A stretch of 17,090 bases of DNA. Source: Phoronis ovalis. Lineage: Eukaryota; Phoronida; Phoronidae. The stretch is from NCBI GenBank assembly GCA_028565635.1, contig JAOXYB010021792.1, forward strand, positions 1-17,090, written 5' to 3'. A model generated the notes under the pieces. It ran no database searches. It worked only from the letters and a program-made list of their open reading frames with translations, and was not told where the DNA came from. Position 1 is the stretch's first letter; each line of letters starts with the position of its first letter. A program made the translations under genes and the position numbers. Positions 10,743 through 16,919 of the stretch are shown here, piece by piece.

Positions 10743-13700
10743 CAGTCAGGATAGTTTTGCTTCTCATTTTAAGCGGGCTTCAGCAACTACAAGGCAACAC
10801 TACTAGAAACCACATTTAATCAAGTAAAATCAATCTTAAAATTGAAGCTTCTTTTCAGAAAAAGCATGCAATAAGATAACGAGTTGCCGATAGGACTATT
10901 TTATGTTTCGTTGCAACATAAATAATACAGAGGGTATATCTTACCTTCGTTCTTTTGAACAGGTACTTGACACGTATAACCACAGCCATTGTTACAGCAT
11001 TTTCCATCACCATCACAATCAATATCTTTTTTACAACTATTAACACAAGCGGCAGCAAATCCTGTAGCTTGTGATGGAGATGGACAAATACCTGGCTTAT
11101 AAGTCAGCGATAACTTGGTGAACTGACAACTCTCTAAGCAAGCAAAGCTGTTGTTCTACAAATACAAATATTTTATTACAAATAATATTTGCATTATTTT
11201 TTCAAAAATTATTAGTTTCACAATGCGTAATTGCCCCCTTTTCCGGGATCTGTTCACTCAACTCCCTGGACCTAGTGAGCAGCCACACTTCTCCCCAATA
11301 CTGAGAGCACAATGTTGTGGGTGAGTACACTATGATCTTATCCATATAAACATATTGCATACTATGGACGGTTGATTTAGTTGAGCTCTACTGCTCAGAA
11401 AGAAGTCCGGGGGTTTACTCTTAAATATTCCCAGATGGGGGGTATCGTGCTTATGGAGTATGTTTTTAGACTTTTTGGTAGCTTAAGCATTGATAAATTT
11501 AGGTAAAATTAACCTCCCAGGGTAAAATGTGATATTTTTCAGCTGTACTGGATTTTTAGTCCAAGAAAGAATTGCAATTTTTCCTTTTTGCCAAGAATCC
11601 AAAGAAGTGGAGTATTTCATCTGATATGCATGAAATTTGTATTTTTCTGGTAGTTTTTGATACTTAACTTGATCTTGTTAAACTTATAGTTGCACCTTAA
11701 AATTTATAAACCAGTCAGTCTTACCTTACACAGCATTTTGCATCGAGAGATACTCGCGAATTTTTCTCCACATGGCACCATGCACTGGAAAAATAAAAAA
11801 CAATATTCTTAAAAATTAAGCATTCTGCAAAAAAAAACATTATAGACATTTTGCAGGAACAAATATAATTTTCTGTAAGCCTCAAAAATGTATCATGTGG
11901 ATATAATGTTATGGTGTGAACTAGAAACTACATAACTGGGCTATAAGTGCAGAAATATTAAAGTGTTTAGTGAATCCATTCGACTATCAAAGACCTAAGA
12001 CTGCACTACTTTTATTATATTTATCCCCAAACAAAGGTCATTTAATTTTTTTGACATGAATTTCCAGTTCTGTGCACGTTTAAACAGTGAAATCATTTCT
12101 ACTATTATGAATGATTAATAAATATATACAATATCTTTTCTGAATTAATGTTTCAATGAATGGGTTTTCATAACTAAGGGACTAGTAAAAATATTATGAT
12201 ATTATACATTTACCCAAATCATTTCCTGTCCCCCTTTAGTAACTGATGTATCACTTCACCTGTCAAAATAACTAATGCAACTACTTTCTGTGTTTAGTTA
12301 TAGCGAAAGTCAATAAAACCTTGTTTGTTGAGAGAATCAAAATCGTACCAAAATCAAACTGTGTTTGGTTTGAGCAAAGTTAATATAAAATATATAATCA
12401 GATCAAATTTTGATAGAAAAAGAATCATAACCGTTATAGTGCAGACCACAGGGAGAAGTTAAGTTCTTATCAATTACTTCTGTAAACAGAATAAAAACTT
12501 TTCAGTTTTTATCCTTTAAGCTGGACAGAATAAAAAATCAATTAAGCAGAAAAACAGATACTTTTCAATTACTTTTTAAAGATCAAAGTAAATTGTTAAG
12601 TTAAAATGGCTTCTTTTCACAGGGAAGTTTAACATAATGGATCTCCTTTCTTGCTCCATTTACCAGGTTAACAATACTGCATAGTGGCTAGATGAAGCAA
12701 ATCTGTAAGTTTAATGCTTATAGTTTACTGAATGGGCTTCTGTAAGTTCAGTAAATGGGTTTGTAAAGACTATATGGCTTGTTGGAATACAAATGTAGAT
12801 TGAGTTGTTATAATCTCGCAAACATATCAAGTCAACACAACATAGTTTGGCTGCATTTACACATTAAGACTTTTACACACAGCATGTAGCTTTTCATTTC
12901 ATAATCAATACAATAAATGAGTATAAATTAACAGATGTATAGTAAATGAAGTAATAGTACATGTTAGTTCATACTATGTTAACTACAACTGCCTTCTAGA
13001 TTATTATCAAAAGTTTGGGCATAAAAGGAAGCTCAAAATAAATGCTGAAATCATAATTACTAACACAAAATAATGCAGTATTATATATCAATTTTTTTGG
13101 CATAGGTTTCTGGATATTTATCCATTATCTGATACATTTTGTAACCAATAGAAACAAAACAATACATATAAAATATATTTAATCTGATAATTCAACACAT
13201 AACAGGAATTAAATATTATAAGGAGACACTCACCGCCTGACAAGTATATTCTTCTAAACAACTTCGCAAAACCTTTATTTTCCTGTCATCAGAATCAATC
13301 TAAAATATTAAAATGATACAAATATATTAAATATCGACAAATTAACACAATCAGTTCTAAAAATATCTAATCACACCGAAGAACATGTATATTCAATGGT
13401 TTTGTATTTTTTCTTCAAATTAAATATGAATCTTGGGGACAGTTTTTTTTTTAATTTTAAAGCACACAATTCAGAAATGAGTATAAAGGACAGTTAAATA
13501 AACTTCTAACTTTCACATGTCATAAAATGTACCCAAAGTCCACTAGCAGGATTTTTGAAATTTAAAATTAAGGTTTTCCTATATATAGATAACCATTTTC
13601 AAGAGTCTTGATATTAAAAAGTTTTGCCTAATATATATAATATAATGAAAGTATACCAAGATTTGAAACTTTTCAACTGTGAAAAATCATACCCAGTATG

Positions 13701-14625
13701 TCACAACAGCCTCTATACTTATAACATACTGAGAAGGTGCAGTGTAAGAAATTCTCAAAAATATGTAAATGGTACTGTGACTGTAGTCCTTTTTGCCAAA
13801 TGAAGTTATTTCATATGGCTTCACTGACACTTGTCAAGTTGGCAGAAAAATAGGAGACTAAATAATTCTCATAAACTAATCCTAGAAAACAATAGTAAAT
13901 ACTGGAAATCTGATCTTATATTCATTTTTATCTTTATGACAGGAACTATACCTCAAAGCTTATTAAATATTTCCTTTCAACAGTAGAACACTAAGTGCAT
14001 TCAATTATAACACTATTAACCTATCCCATTTAATCAAACTGTTGTGACAAATACTACACAAAATGAGGCCATACGAGCCCGCCATACAAGGGAAGATGCA
14101 GATAATAATATTTTTAAACTATTCATATTTTAAACAAAATTTGTTGCAAAGACAGCACAGAACAATAAGAAAGATGGAAAATAATTAGAAGGAGAGCGGA
14201 GAGAAGGGCCATTGGGTGGTAAATAAACAAATCGGGCATGTCTGGTCAAGAAAAAGAAACCGAAATGCACGGGGAAAAGTTCCAATTTGAAGAACATTTG
14301 TTTTGTTGTTTTTTTTTTGTGTTACCCCACAAGATTATAGTATCTCTTCTAATGCCATCGTTACAACATGCATTCCATCGCTGTTAAAATAATATTTTCA
14401 ATGTAGGGAGGTTAGTAACGGTAACTGAATGTGTACTACGAAAGTATTAAACATGCGCCACCTTACCAAGCCGAATCCAACACCTGCATTTCGGAGAGTA
14501 TAATCCGCTAAGCACTTTGCATGACAACGAGCGCTTAGGAAGTCTCTATCGCTCTTGTAACTTTTAGCAATAGTAACACAAATCACTGTAAAAAGTGTCA
14601 AACGTATTACTAGCGCAATCCCCAT
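3832..14625 (-). CDS. ANOS1: Anosmin-1 homologue (whole coding region, 14 exons)
   Basis: Spliced coding region: 14625-14467, 13299-13234, 11784-11725, 11155-10945, 10681-10512, 10279-10150, 7607-7480, 7008-6874, 6381-6285, 6104-5988, 5534-5422, 4945-4768, 4436-4219, 3975-3832. It encodes about 641 residues if exon 14 reads through to the TAG at 3832-3834. Domain order is signal peptide (1-20), Cys-rich region (about 34-105, ten Cys), WAP four-disulfide core (about 116-160) and four FN3 domains (about 171-262, 270-378, 392-502, 528-636). This is the full anosmin order. Residue-level hallmarks recalled from human anosmin are present, such as WYEFKVAAVNLKGSRGFSAP in FN3-1, YK-IFWS at an exon junction in FN3-2, and four Cys in or just after FN3-3. 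NxS/T sequons lie at N96, N275, N465, N531, N543 and N607. Known anosmins are secreted matrix proteins that bind heparan sulfate and FGFR1; the role in this animal is inferred. The C-terminus is uncertain. Confidence 0.92.
4219..4436 (-). CDS. ANOS1: Exon 13: first half of FN3-4
   Basis: Residues 522-594, in from phase 1 and out in phase 0. The acceptor is ATTGTTATTGTAG|CT and the donor is AAG|GTGGGT. LPSLPSNVTYS, then VQISWTLP (W550) and VHLVWGES (W565), form FN3 strands A to C. NVT and NSS sequons are present. Confidence 0.91.
4437..4767 (-). other. Intron between exons 12 and 13
   Basis: 331 bp, GT-AG, AT-rich. Nothing else seen. Confidence 0.85.
4768..4945 (-). CDS. ANOS1: Exon 12: end of FN3-3 and disulfide linker
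   Basis: Residues 463-521 plus one base of codon 522. The acceptor is strong (CTTCTTTCTTTGTAG|AAG) and the donor is GAGG|GTAAAG. It reads NFTLYSLHFDCHY and later YFYTPMCSDV and GPIC, aligning with the corresponding human segment, including C475, C503 and C516. A consensus-like internal donor (TCG|GTAAGA at 4898/4897) would cut the exon to 48 bp. Reading through it restores both family similarity and phase, so the long form is preferred. Confidence 0.9.
4946..5421 (-). other. Intron between exons 11 and 12
   Basis: 476 bp, GT-AG. It contains a phase-compatible pseudo-exon (5233-5373) that I rejected; otherwise nothing seen. Confidence 0.85.
5422..5534 (-). CDS. ANOS1: Exon 11: middle of FN3-3
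   Basis: Residues 425-462, in from phase 1 and out in phase 0. The acceptor is ATTCTTGTAG|GT and the donor is CAT|GTAAGT. VYKYTIHW is strand C with W438. C443 is one of the four cysteines shared with the human FN3-3 region. A MITE sits in the preceding intron. Confidence 0.88.
5535..5987 (-). other. Intron between exons 10 and 11
   Basis: 453 bp, of which 182 bp is the Harbinger-type MITE. Confidence 0.87.
5606..5787. mobile_element. Harbinger/Tourist-type MITE in an intron
   Basis: A 182-bp element with long terminal inverted repeats (left 5606-5650, right 5747-5787) beginning GGGCTGTTCCAGT, flanked by TTA at 5603-5605 and 5788-5790. A TTA target duplication with GGGC-type ends is characteristic of PIF/Harbinger elements. 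The arms contain an A7 tract and a long G (or C) tract. The interior has three copies of an ATTATGGGTGGT-like word and no ORF, so it is non-autonomous. It lies in the intron between exons 10 and 11. Confidence 0.82.
5988..6104 (-). CDS. ANOS1: Exon 10: linker and start of FN3-3
   Basis: Residues 386-424 plus one base. The acceptor is TTGTTTCAG|AA and the donor is TCAG|GTACTA. The linker RRPSPDVGP precedes VFYQKGHLKVPIWW, which matches the pattern of human anosmin FN3-3 (FYQ-G-L-V--W). Confidence 0.88.
6184..6217 (+). repeat. 18-bp tandem duplication
   Basis: CAGTATTCAGTGAATG occurs twice with an 18-base period, within the intron between exons 9 and 10. Confidence 0.85.
6285..6381 (-). CDS. 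ANOS1: Exon 9: FN3-2 last strand and linker
   Basis: Residues 354-385 plus one base. The acceptor is ATTCTTACAG|GTT and the donor is AATG|GTTAGT. VQAVVKSGSVRARSSRASI supplies the last FN3-2 strands, followed by an acidic linker (LDAADEN). Confidence 0.87.
6382..6873 (-). other. Intron between exons 8 and 9
   Basis: 492 bp, GT-AG, AT-rich. Nothing else seen. Confidence 0.87.
6874..7008 (-). CDS. ANOS1: Exon 8: second half of FN3-2
   Basis: Residues 309-353 (45 codons, phase 0 at both ends). The acceptor is TTTTTTCTTTTAG|ATA and the donor is CAG|GTAATA. It begins IFWSQ, then a polar insert, then FTFKQLLPATSYFLQ, the FN3 E-F strand pattern with the conserved Leu-x-Pro-x-Thr-x-Tyr. Confidence 0.9.
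7009..7479 (-). other. GC-AG intron between exons 7 and 8
   Basis: 471 bp, starting GCAAGC and ending TTCTTTTAG. Nothing else recognisable inside. Confidence 0.8.
7480..7607 (-). CDS. ANOS1: Exon 7: first half of FN3-2, GC donor
   Basis: Residues 266-308, in from phase 1 and out in phase 0. The acceptor is TTTTTCAG|CA. FN3 landmarks are RPSAPTNL (269-276), W294, and PVIRYK at the end. The downstream splice site appears to be AAG|GCAAGC, a GC-AG intron. This joins K308 to IFWS exactly where human anosmin reads KVFWS. A weaker GT nine bases further (ATG|GTGGGA) would insert Ala-Ser-Met in frame. Confidence 0.9.
7608..10149 (-). other. Largest intron (between exons 6 and 7)
   Basis: 2,542 bp of AT-rich DNA, GT-AG. 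Short frames such as 7939-8190 and 9525-9713 on the plus strand are compositionally intronic and unrecognised. No hairpin or repeat stood out. Confidence 0.8.
10150..10279 (-). CDS. ANOS1: Exon 6: second half of FN3-1
   Basis: Residues 223-265 plus one base of codon 266. The acceptor is TTTGTCTTTCAG|ACT and the donor is AAAG|GTGAGT. It carries the best family signature in the gene: W238-Y239 and VAAVN followed by GSRGFSAPS, nearly identical to the end of FN3-1 in human anosmin-1. It is followed by the longest intron, 2,542 bp. Confidence 0.94.
10512..10681 (-). CDS. ANOS1: Exon 5: first half of FN3-1
   Basis: Residues 166-222, in from phase 1 and out in phase 0. The acceptor is TATATTTAG|GA and the donor is CAG|GTGAGT. 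FN3 landmarks are TPTNV near 170-174, W188 in strand B, and YIVHSR in strand C. A strongly basic loop follows (R204, R207, R208, K209, K212, K214, K216, K219), a good candidate heparan-sulfate contact. An (AT)21 tract lies immediately upstream of the acceptor. Confidence 0.9.
10699..10740. repeat. (AT)21 microsatellite
   Basis: An uninterrupted dinucleotide repeat. On the gene strand it ends 16 bases before the acceptor AG of exon 5, so it occupies the usual branch-point and pyrimidine-tract zone. Confidence 0.97.
10945..11155 (-). CDS. ANOS1: Exon 4: end of Cys-rich region and WAP domain
   Basis: Residues 96-165 plus the first base of codon 166. C101 and C105 close the Cys-rich module. A complete eight-cysteine WAP core follows: C119, C132, C136, C142, C148, C149, C153, C157, with the diagnostic adjacent pair KCCNNGCG. 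The stretch GFAAACVNSC closely resembles the vertebrate anosmin WAP domain. The acceptor is TTTGTAG|AAC and the donor is GAAG|GTAAGA. WAP domains are often protease inhibitors; in anosmin this one is linked to matrix and FGFR1 interactions. Confidence 0.95.
11156..11724 (-). other. Intron between exons 3 and 4
   Basis: 569 bp, GT-AG. Bases 11226-11460 are visibly richer in GC, with C and G runs, than the rest and may be an old repeat insertion. Confidence 0.8.
11725..11784 (-). CDS. ANOS1: Exon 3: cysteine-rich region
   Basis: Residues 76-95 (20 codons, phase 0 at both ends). The acceptor is TTTTTCCAG|TGC and the donor is AAG|GTAAGA. Cysteines 76, 80, 90 and 94 fall in the pattern C-x3-C-x9-C-x3-C, continuing the N-terminal Cys-rich module before the WAP domain. 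Confidence 0.87.
11785..13233 (-). other. Intron between exons 2 and 3
   Basis: 1,449 bp, GT-AG, AT-rich. A weak local duplication (TACTGAATGGG / CAGTAAATGGG) lies near 12726-12760. No other structure seen. Confidence 0.8.
13234..13299 (-). CDS. ANOS1: Exon 2: cysteine-rich region
   Basis: Residues 54-75 (22 codons, phase 0 at both ends). The acceptor is AATATTTTAG|ATT and the donor is GCG|GTGAGT. It contains C67 and C73. It is too short to be found by ORF length; it is supported by matching phases, consensus splice sites and the cysteine pattern between exons 1 and 3. Confidence 0.82.
13300..14466 (-). other. First intron
   Basis: 1,167 bp, GT-AG. Purine-rich stretch near 14160-14220 and a T-rich run near 14300-14320. 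No supported feature. First introns often hold enhancers, but none can be named here. Confidence 0.8.
14467..14625 (-). CDS. ANOS1: Exon 1: signal peptide and first two cysteines
   Basis: Residues 1-53, ending in phase 0 at donor TTG|GTAAGG. The start ATG is followed by a hydrophobic core (IALVIRLTLFTVICVTIA), a classic secretory signal with likely cleavage near A20. C34 and C38 open the cysteine-rich region. The intron to exon 2 is 1,167 bp. The start is chosen because it begins directly with the signal peptide and lies about 90 bp below a TATA-like element. An upstream ATG at 14680 is out of frame. Confidence 0.88.
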
Positions 14626-14680
14626 CGTGTGTAGGGCACTTTCGCCCGATACTTCCTAAAGTTTCCAGAACGACAAACAT
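14564..14680 (-). other. Upstream ORF overlapping the main start
   Basis: An ATG at 14680-14678 opens a 38-codon frame ending at TAA 14564-14566. It is out of frame with the main ATG at 14625 and runs past it. It would lie in the 5' leader if transcription starts above 14680, and could then reduce initiation at the main start. The peptide is unrecognised. Confidence 0.4.
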
Positions 14681-14715
14681 GCAAAATGGTGGGACCTCCA
14701 AAGTGAATGGTGAAG

Positions 14716-14744
14716 CTATAAATAGTAACAAACTATGATTGGTT
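14716..14744 (-). promoter_or_regulatory. Candidate core promoter: CCAAT box and TATA/MEF2-like element
   Basis: On the minus strand, AACCAATCA (14744-14736) is followed by CTATTTATAG (14725-14716), about 90 bp before the start codon. CTATTTATAG is TATA-like and also fits the MEF2 consensus YTAWWWWTAR perfectly. A start site about 30 bp below it would give a 5' UTR of roughly 60-70 bases. Position and motifs are visible; function is inferred. Confidence 0.5.
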
Positions 14745-14932
14745 CAGAAGTTTTGTGCGGTCGAGTCTACATTGTATCATTAGGATAGCGTAAACATGAA
14801 AATATTTGTAATTATTATACCCAGTCAATTAATTTGAAATGGTAGTCCTATAACCACTTTGAACGTAACTATATTAAAAATTAGAGGAATCTATGTATTT
14901 TGTTTGCCATCGAAGTTTGTATCTGGGACTAA

Positions 14933-15238
14933 TATAGCTATAATATAATGGTCTCTTGTTTCCACAGGCCAACCATAATCGACTCACCCACAACTTGACA
15001 TTCATTCATAATTTTTTTCTACTATATCTGGTATCTGTCATAGTGCTTATTGACTTACTGGGACTATTACAACTTCGGGATTATGACTAAAGATTACTTT
15101 AAGTTATTTAGTGAATTTAAGATGCATGCATTAGAATTCTCCTTTTAGAAAATAAATGCCCATCTGATGGTTCCTTTTCTATCAGAATATTGGAATAGAA
15201 GGCTGGGACTAATATAACTAAGTTAATATTAGTCCCAG
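14933..15238. repeat. CTGGGACTAATAT inverted-repeat cluster
   Basis: CTGGGACTAATATA occurs at 14933-14946 and 15203-15216, and its inverse ATATTAGTCCCAG at 15226-15238. The last two form a tight hairpin. The first and last could be the ends of a 306-bp element. A partial copy (CTGGGACTATTA) lies near 15058. Confidence 0.65.
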
Positions 15239-15511
15239 TAAAAGCAAATAATATAAAATTTTTGAAATTTAGTACTTTTTTGATTAACAACTCATCAACA
15301 TCTAGTGTCATAAAATTCACTACCCATTCAAACCCTGGGGAACGCTTGGCCAATTATTGGTAGGGATTGTGTGGCTTAAAGTCAAAGTTTCCAACATAAA
15401 AACCTATGCTTAAATAAGATGGCTCGACAAGATTCTGATCCCCTTCTATTAATGCAAAATACTCAATAGCACCTATAATGGCTAAAAACTGATTGACACT
15501 GATGTAGAGCA

Positions 15512-15541
15512 GCTTTGAGGGCTAAAGGGGGGGGGCGGTAC
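15512..15541 (+). repeat. AGCTTT...CTAAA-polyG-TAC word, copy 2
   Basis: Second copy of the word at 211-241, in the same orientation, immediately before the minisatellite region. Confidence 0.5.
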
Positions 15542-15589
15542 TTGACAAAAAAGTTGGCAGGGGTGTGCGGCCCAAGGTAAAAAAACCTG

Positions 15590-15945
15590 ACCCTATGGTA
15601 AATAAAGGTCGCTAAAAATATACCCTGTCGTAAATGAAAAAAACAGGAAAATATACCCTGTTGTAAATAACTCTCCCGAAATAGATACCCTGTGTAAAAT
15701 GCACTTGTAAATTATATATTCCCCCGGGTTTATACCGTTTATACCCTGTGGTAAATAAATTTGATAGAATTTACGAACCTTAATTTTTCATACCTGTCGT
15801 AAATGCATTTTCCAAGAAATACATCATGTGGTAAACAAATATCTTTTGAAAATATACCCTGTGGTAAATATCCAACAAGAAAAGTATACCCTGTGGTAAA
15901 TAAAGCTTTGAGAAGCGTGAAAAACATACCCTCAGTGTGGTAAAT
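15590..15945. repeat. Degenerate minisatellite, core TATACCCTGTGGTAAATAAA
   Basis: About ten diverged copies of a core near ACCCTGTGGTAAAT start near 15591, 15621, 15654, 15686, 15742, 15791, 15821, 15855, 15887 and 15926. Most spacings are 30-34 bases, with two longer gaps that suggest lost copies. Units near 33 bp keep a minus-strand frame partly open, giving an 11-residue repeat (GYLPQGIFSKDIC then LPHDVFLGKCI), but no gene structure supports translation. Confidence 0.85.
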
Positions 15946-16046
15946 GCTGGAGCTGAAAAGAGGTGGCCTATTGCCTATTGGGCGGCACATATACAGTGAC
16001 TTTGAATGACAGTACCTCCCGAGGGTATCGCGCATTGCCTTGGTCT

Positions 16047-16477
16047 GTTAAGTGCGAGCAGCGAGCATTGTCTTTTAGCGACCATTTTATTGCTTTATCT
16101 CCTAATCAGGCAATAGACTATTTGCATGCACTTGGAGCCACCAGTCTCAGACCCAAACGATCCCAGCATATCGCATTCTGTGAATGAACAATGACGTAGT
16201 TCTGCGTGCACTTACGCGAATCATTCACAAGACGCATCCTTCACATGCCGAGCCAAAACCAAAAAAAAAATCTTACGTTCTGTGATCTAAGAAATACCCT
16301 CCTTTTTGTGAGCATATCAATACAAAGCAACTATTTATTAAGTACAAGTGCATGCAAATAGTCTATTATTGTGTTAACTATTTTGTTTTGTCTTTTTATT
16401 TTGGTTGTCGATTTGTTTGGCAACTGCGTTTTTTTTTTTGGTTAAGTTTTCTTGTTAAGTGGGAGCAGCGAGCATTG
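16047..16477 (+). repeat. Direct repeat GTTAAGTGnGAGCAGCGAGC, two copies
   Basis: Copies at 16047-16070 and 16454-16477 match at 23 of 24 bases (difference C/G at the ninth base). They bracket the 256-bp inverted-repeat element. Confidence 0.75.
16112..16367. mobile_element. Element with 23-bp perfect terminal inverted repeats
   Basis: The 23 bases at 16112-16134 (AATAGACTATTTGCATGC...) recur exactly as the reverse complement at 16345-16367, enclosing about 210 bp. Each arm contains the octamer ATTTGCAT. The layout fits a small non-autonomous DNA transposon or its ends; no target duplication is obvious. Confidence 0.65.
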
Positions 16478-16496
16478 CCGATTTTTAAGTGTGAGC

Positions 16497-16919
16497 ATTG
16501 TCAATGTCTCCCACCAGGTAGCGCTTCCACTATCGTGACGTTTCCAGCACTGACCTGTCTAAGCAGACTTATCACTAGCCGATTTTGGCTAAATACCAGT
16601 CCGCGACCGTATCACTACTCATTAATGTATACTGACACAGATAAAATAACAATTATAATTATATGGTATAAACTGTAAGCTTTGACCATAATATGATGTT
16701 AAATTAGTGAAATGAATAAAACAATTCATTTAAACTAAAATTTATATATAATTATGTTCAAAAAAGCAAATTAGTATCTTAGTTCATTGATCCTGGTAAG
16801 TGTGAAAATTAAATTTGCTTCCGGTTTCAAGCCGGGTTTCATGTCATTGTCTTCCACCAGATGGCACTCGTTCCTCCTACCGATCTGTCTAAGCACACGC
16901 TATCGGTTGTGGGTAAAGT
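16497..16919 (+). repeat. Diverged dispersed repeat, two copies with CTCF-like word
   Basis: Copy 1 (about 16497-16595) and copy 2 (about 16848-16919) share CATTGTC, CCACCAG followed by TAGCGCT or TGGCACT, TTCC and CTGTCTAAGCA in the same order and similar spacing. The CCACCAG words begin at 16511 and 16855. The family is not recognised. Confidence 0.6.

Noticed and set aside
10579-10806. A 75-codon plus-strand frame with Ile-Tyr repeats.
   Set aside because: Antisense to exon 5 and through the (AT)21 microsatellite.
15117-15353. A 78-codon minus-strand frame upstream of the gene.
   Set aside because: It crosses the GGGACTAATAT hairpin and has no recognisable similarity.
15590-15945. A CRISPR-like array.
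   Set aside because: The units are diverged, the spacing is irregular and the context is an animal genome; it is a minisatellite.
15739-16035. A 98-codon minus-strand frame.
   Set aside because: Largely a product of the minisatellite, whose period is near a multiple of three; no domain or signal seen.
15963-16678. Two plus-strand frames sharing a VK-EQRAL word, considered as a duplicated gene.
   Set aside because: The shared residues come from the 24-bp direct repeat; the rest is unrelated and no domain is visible.
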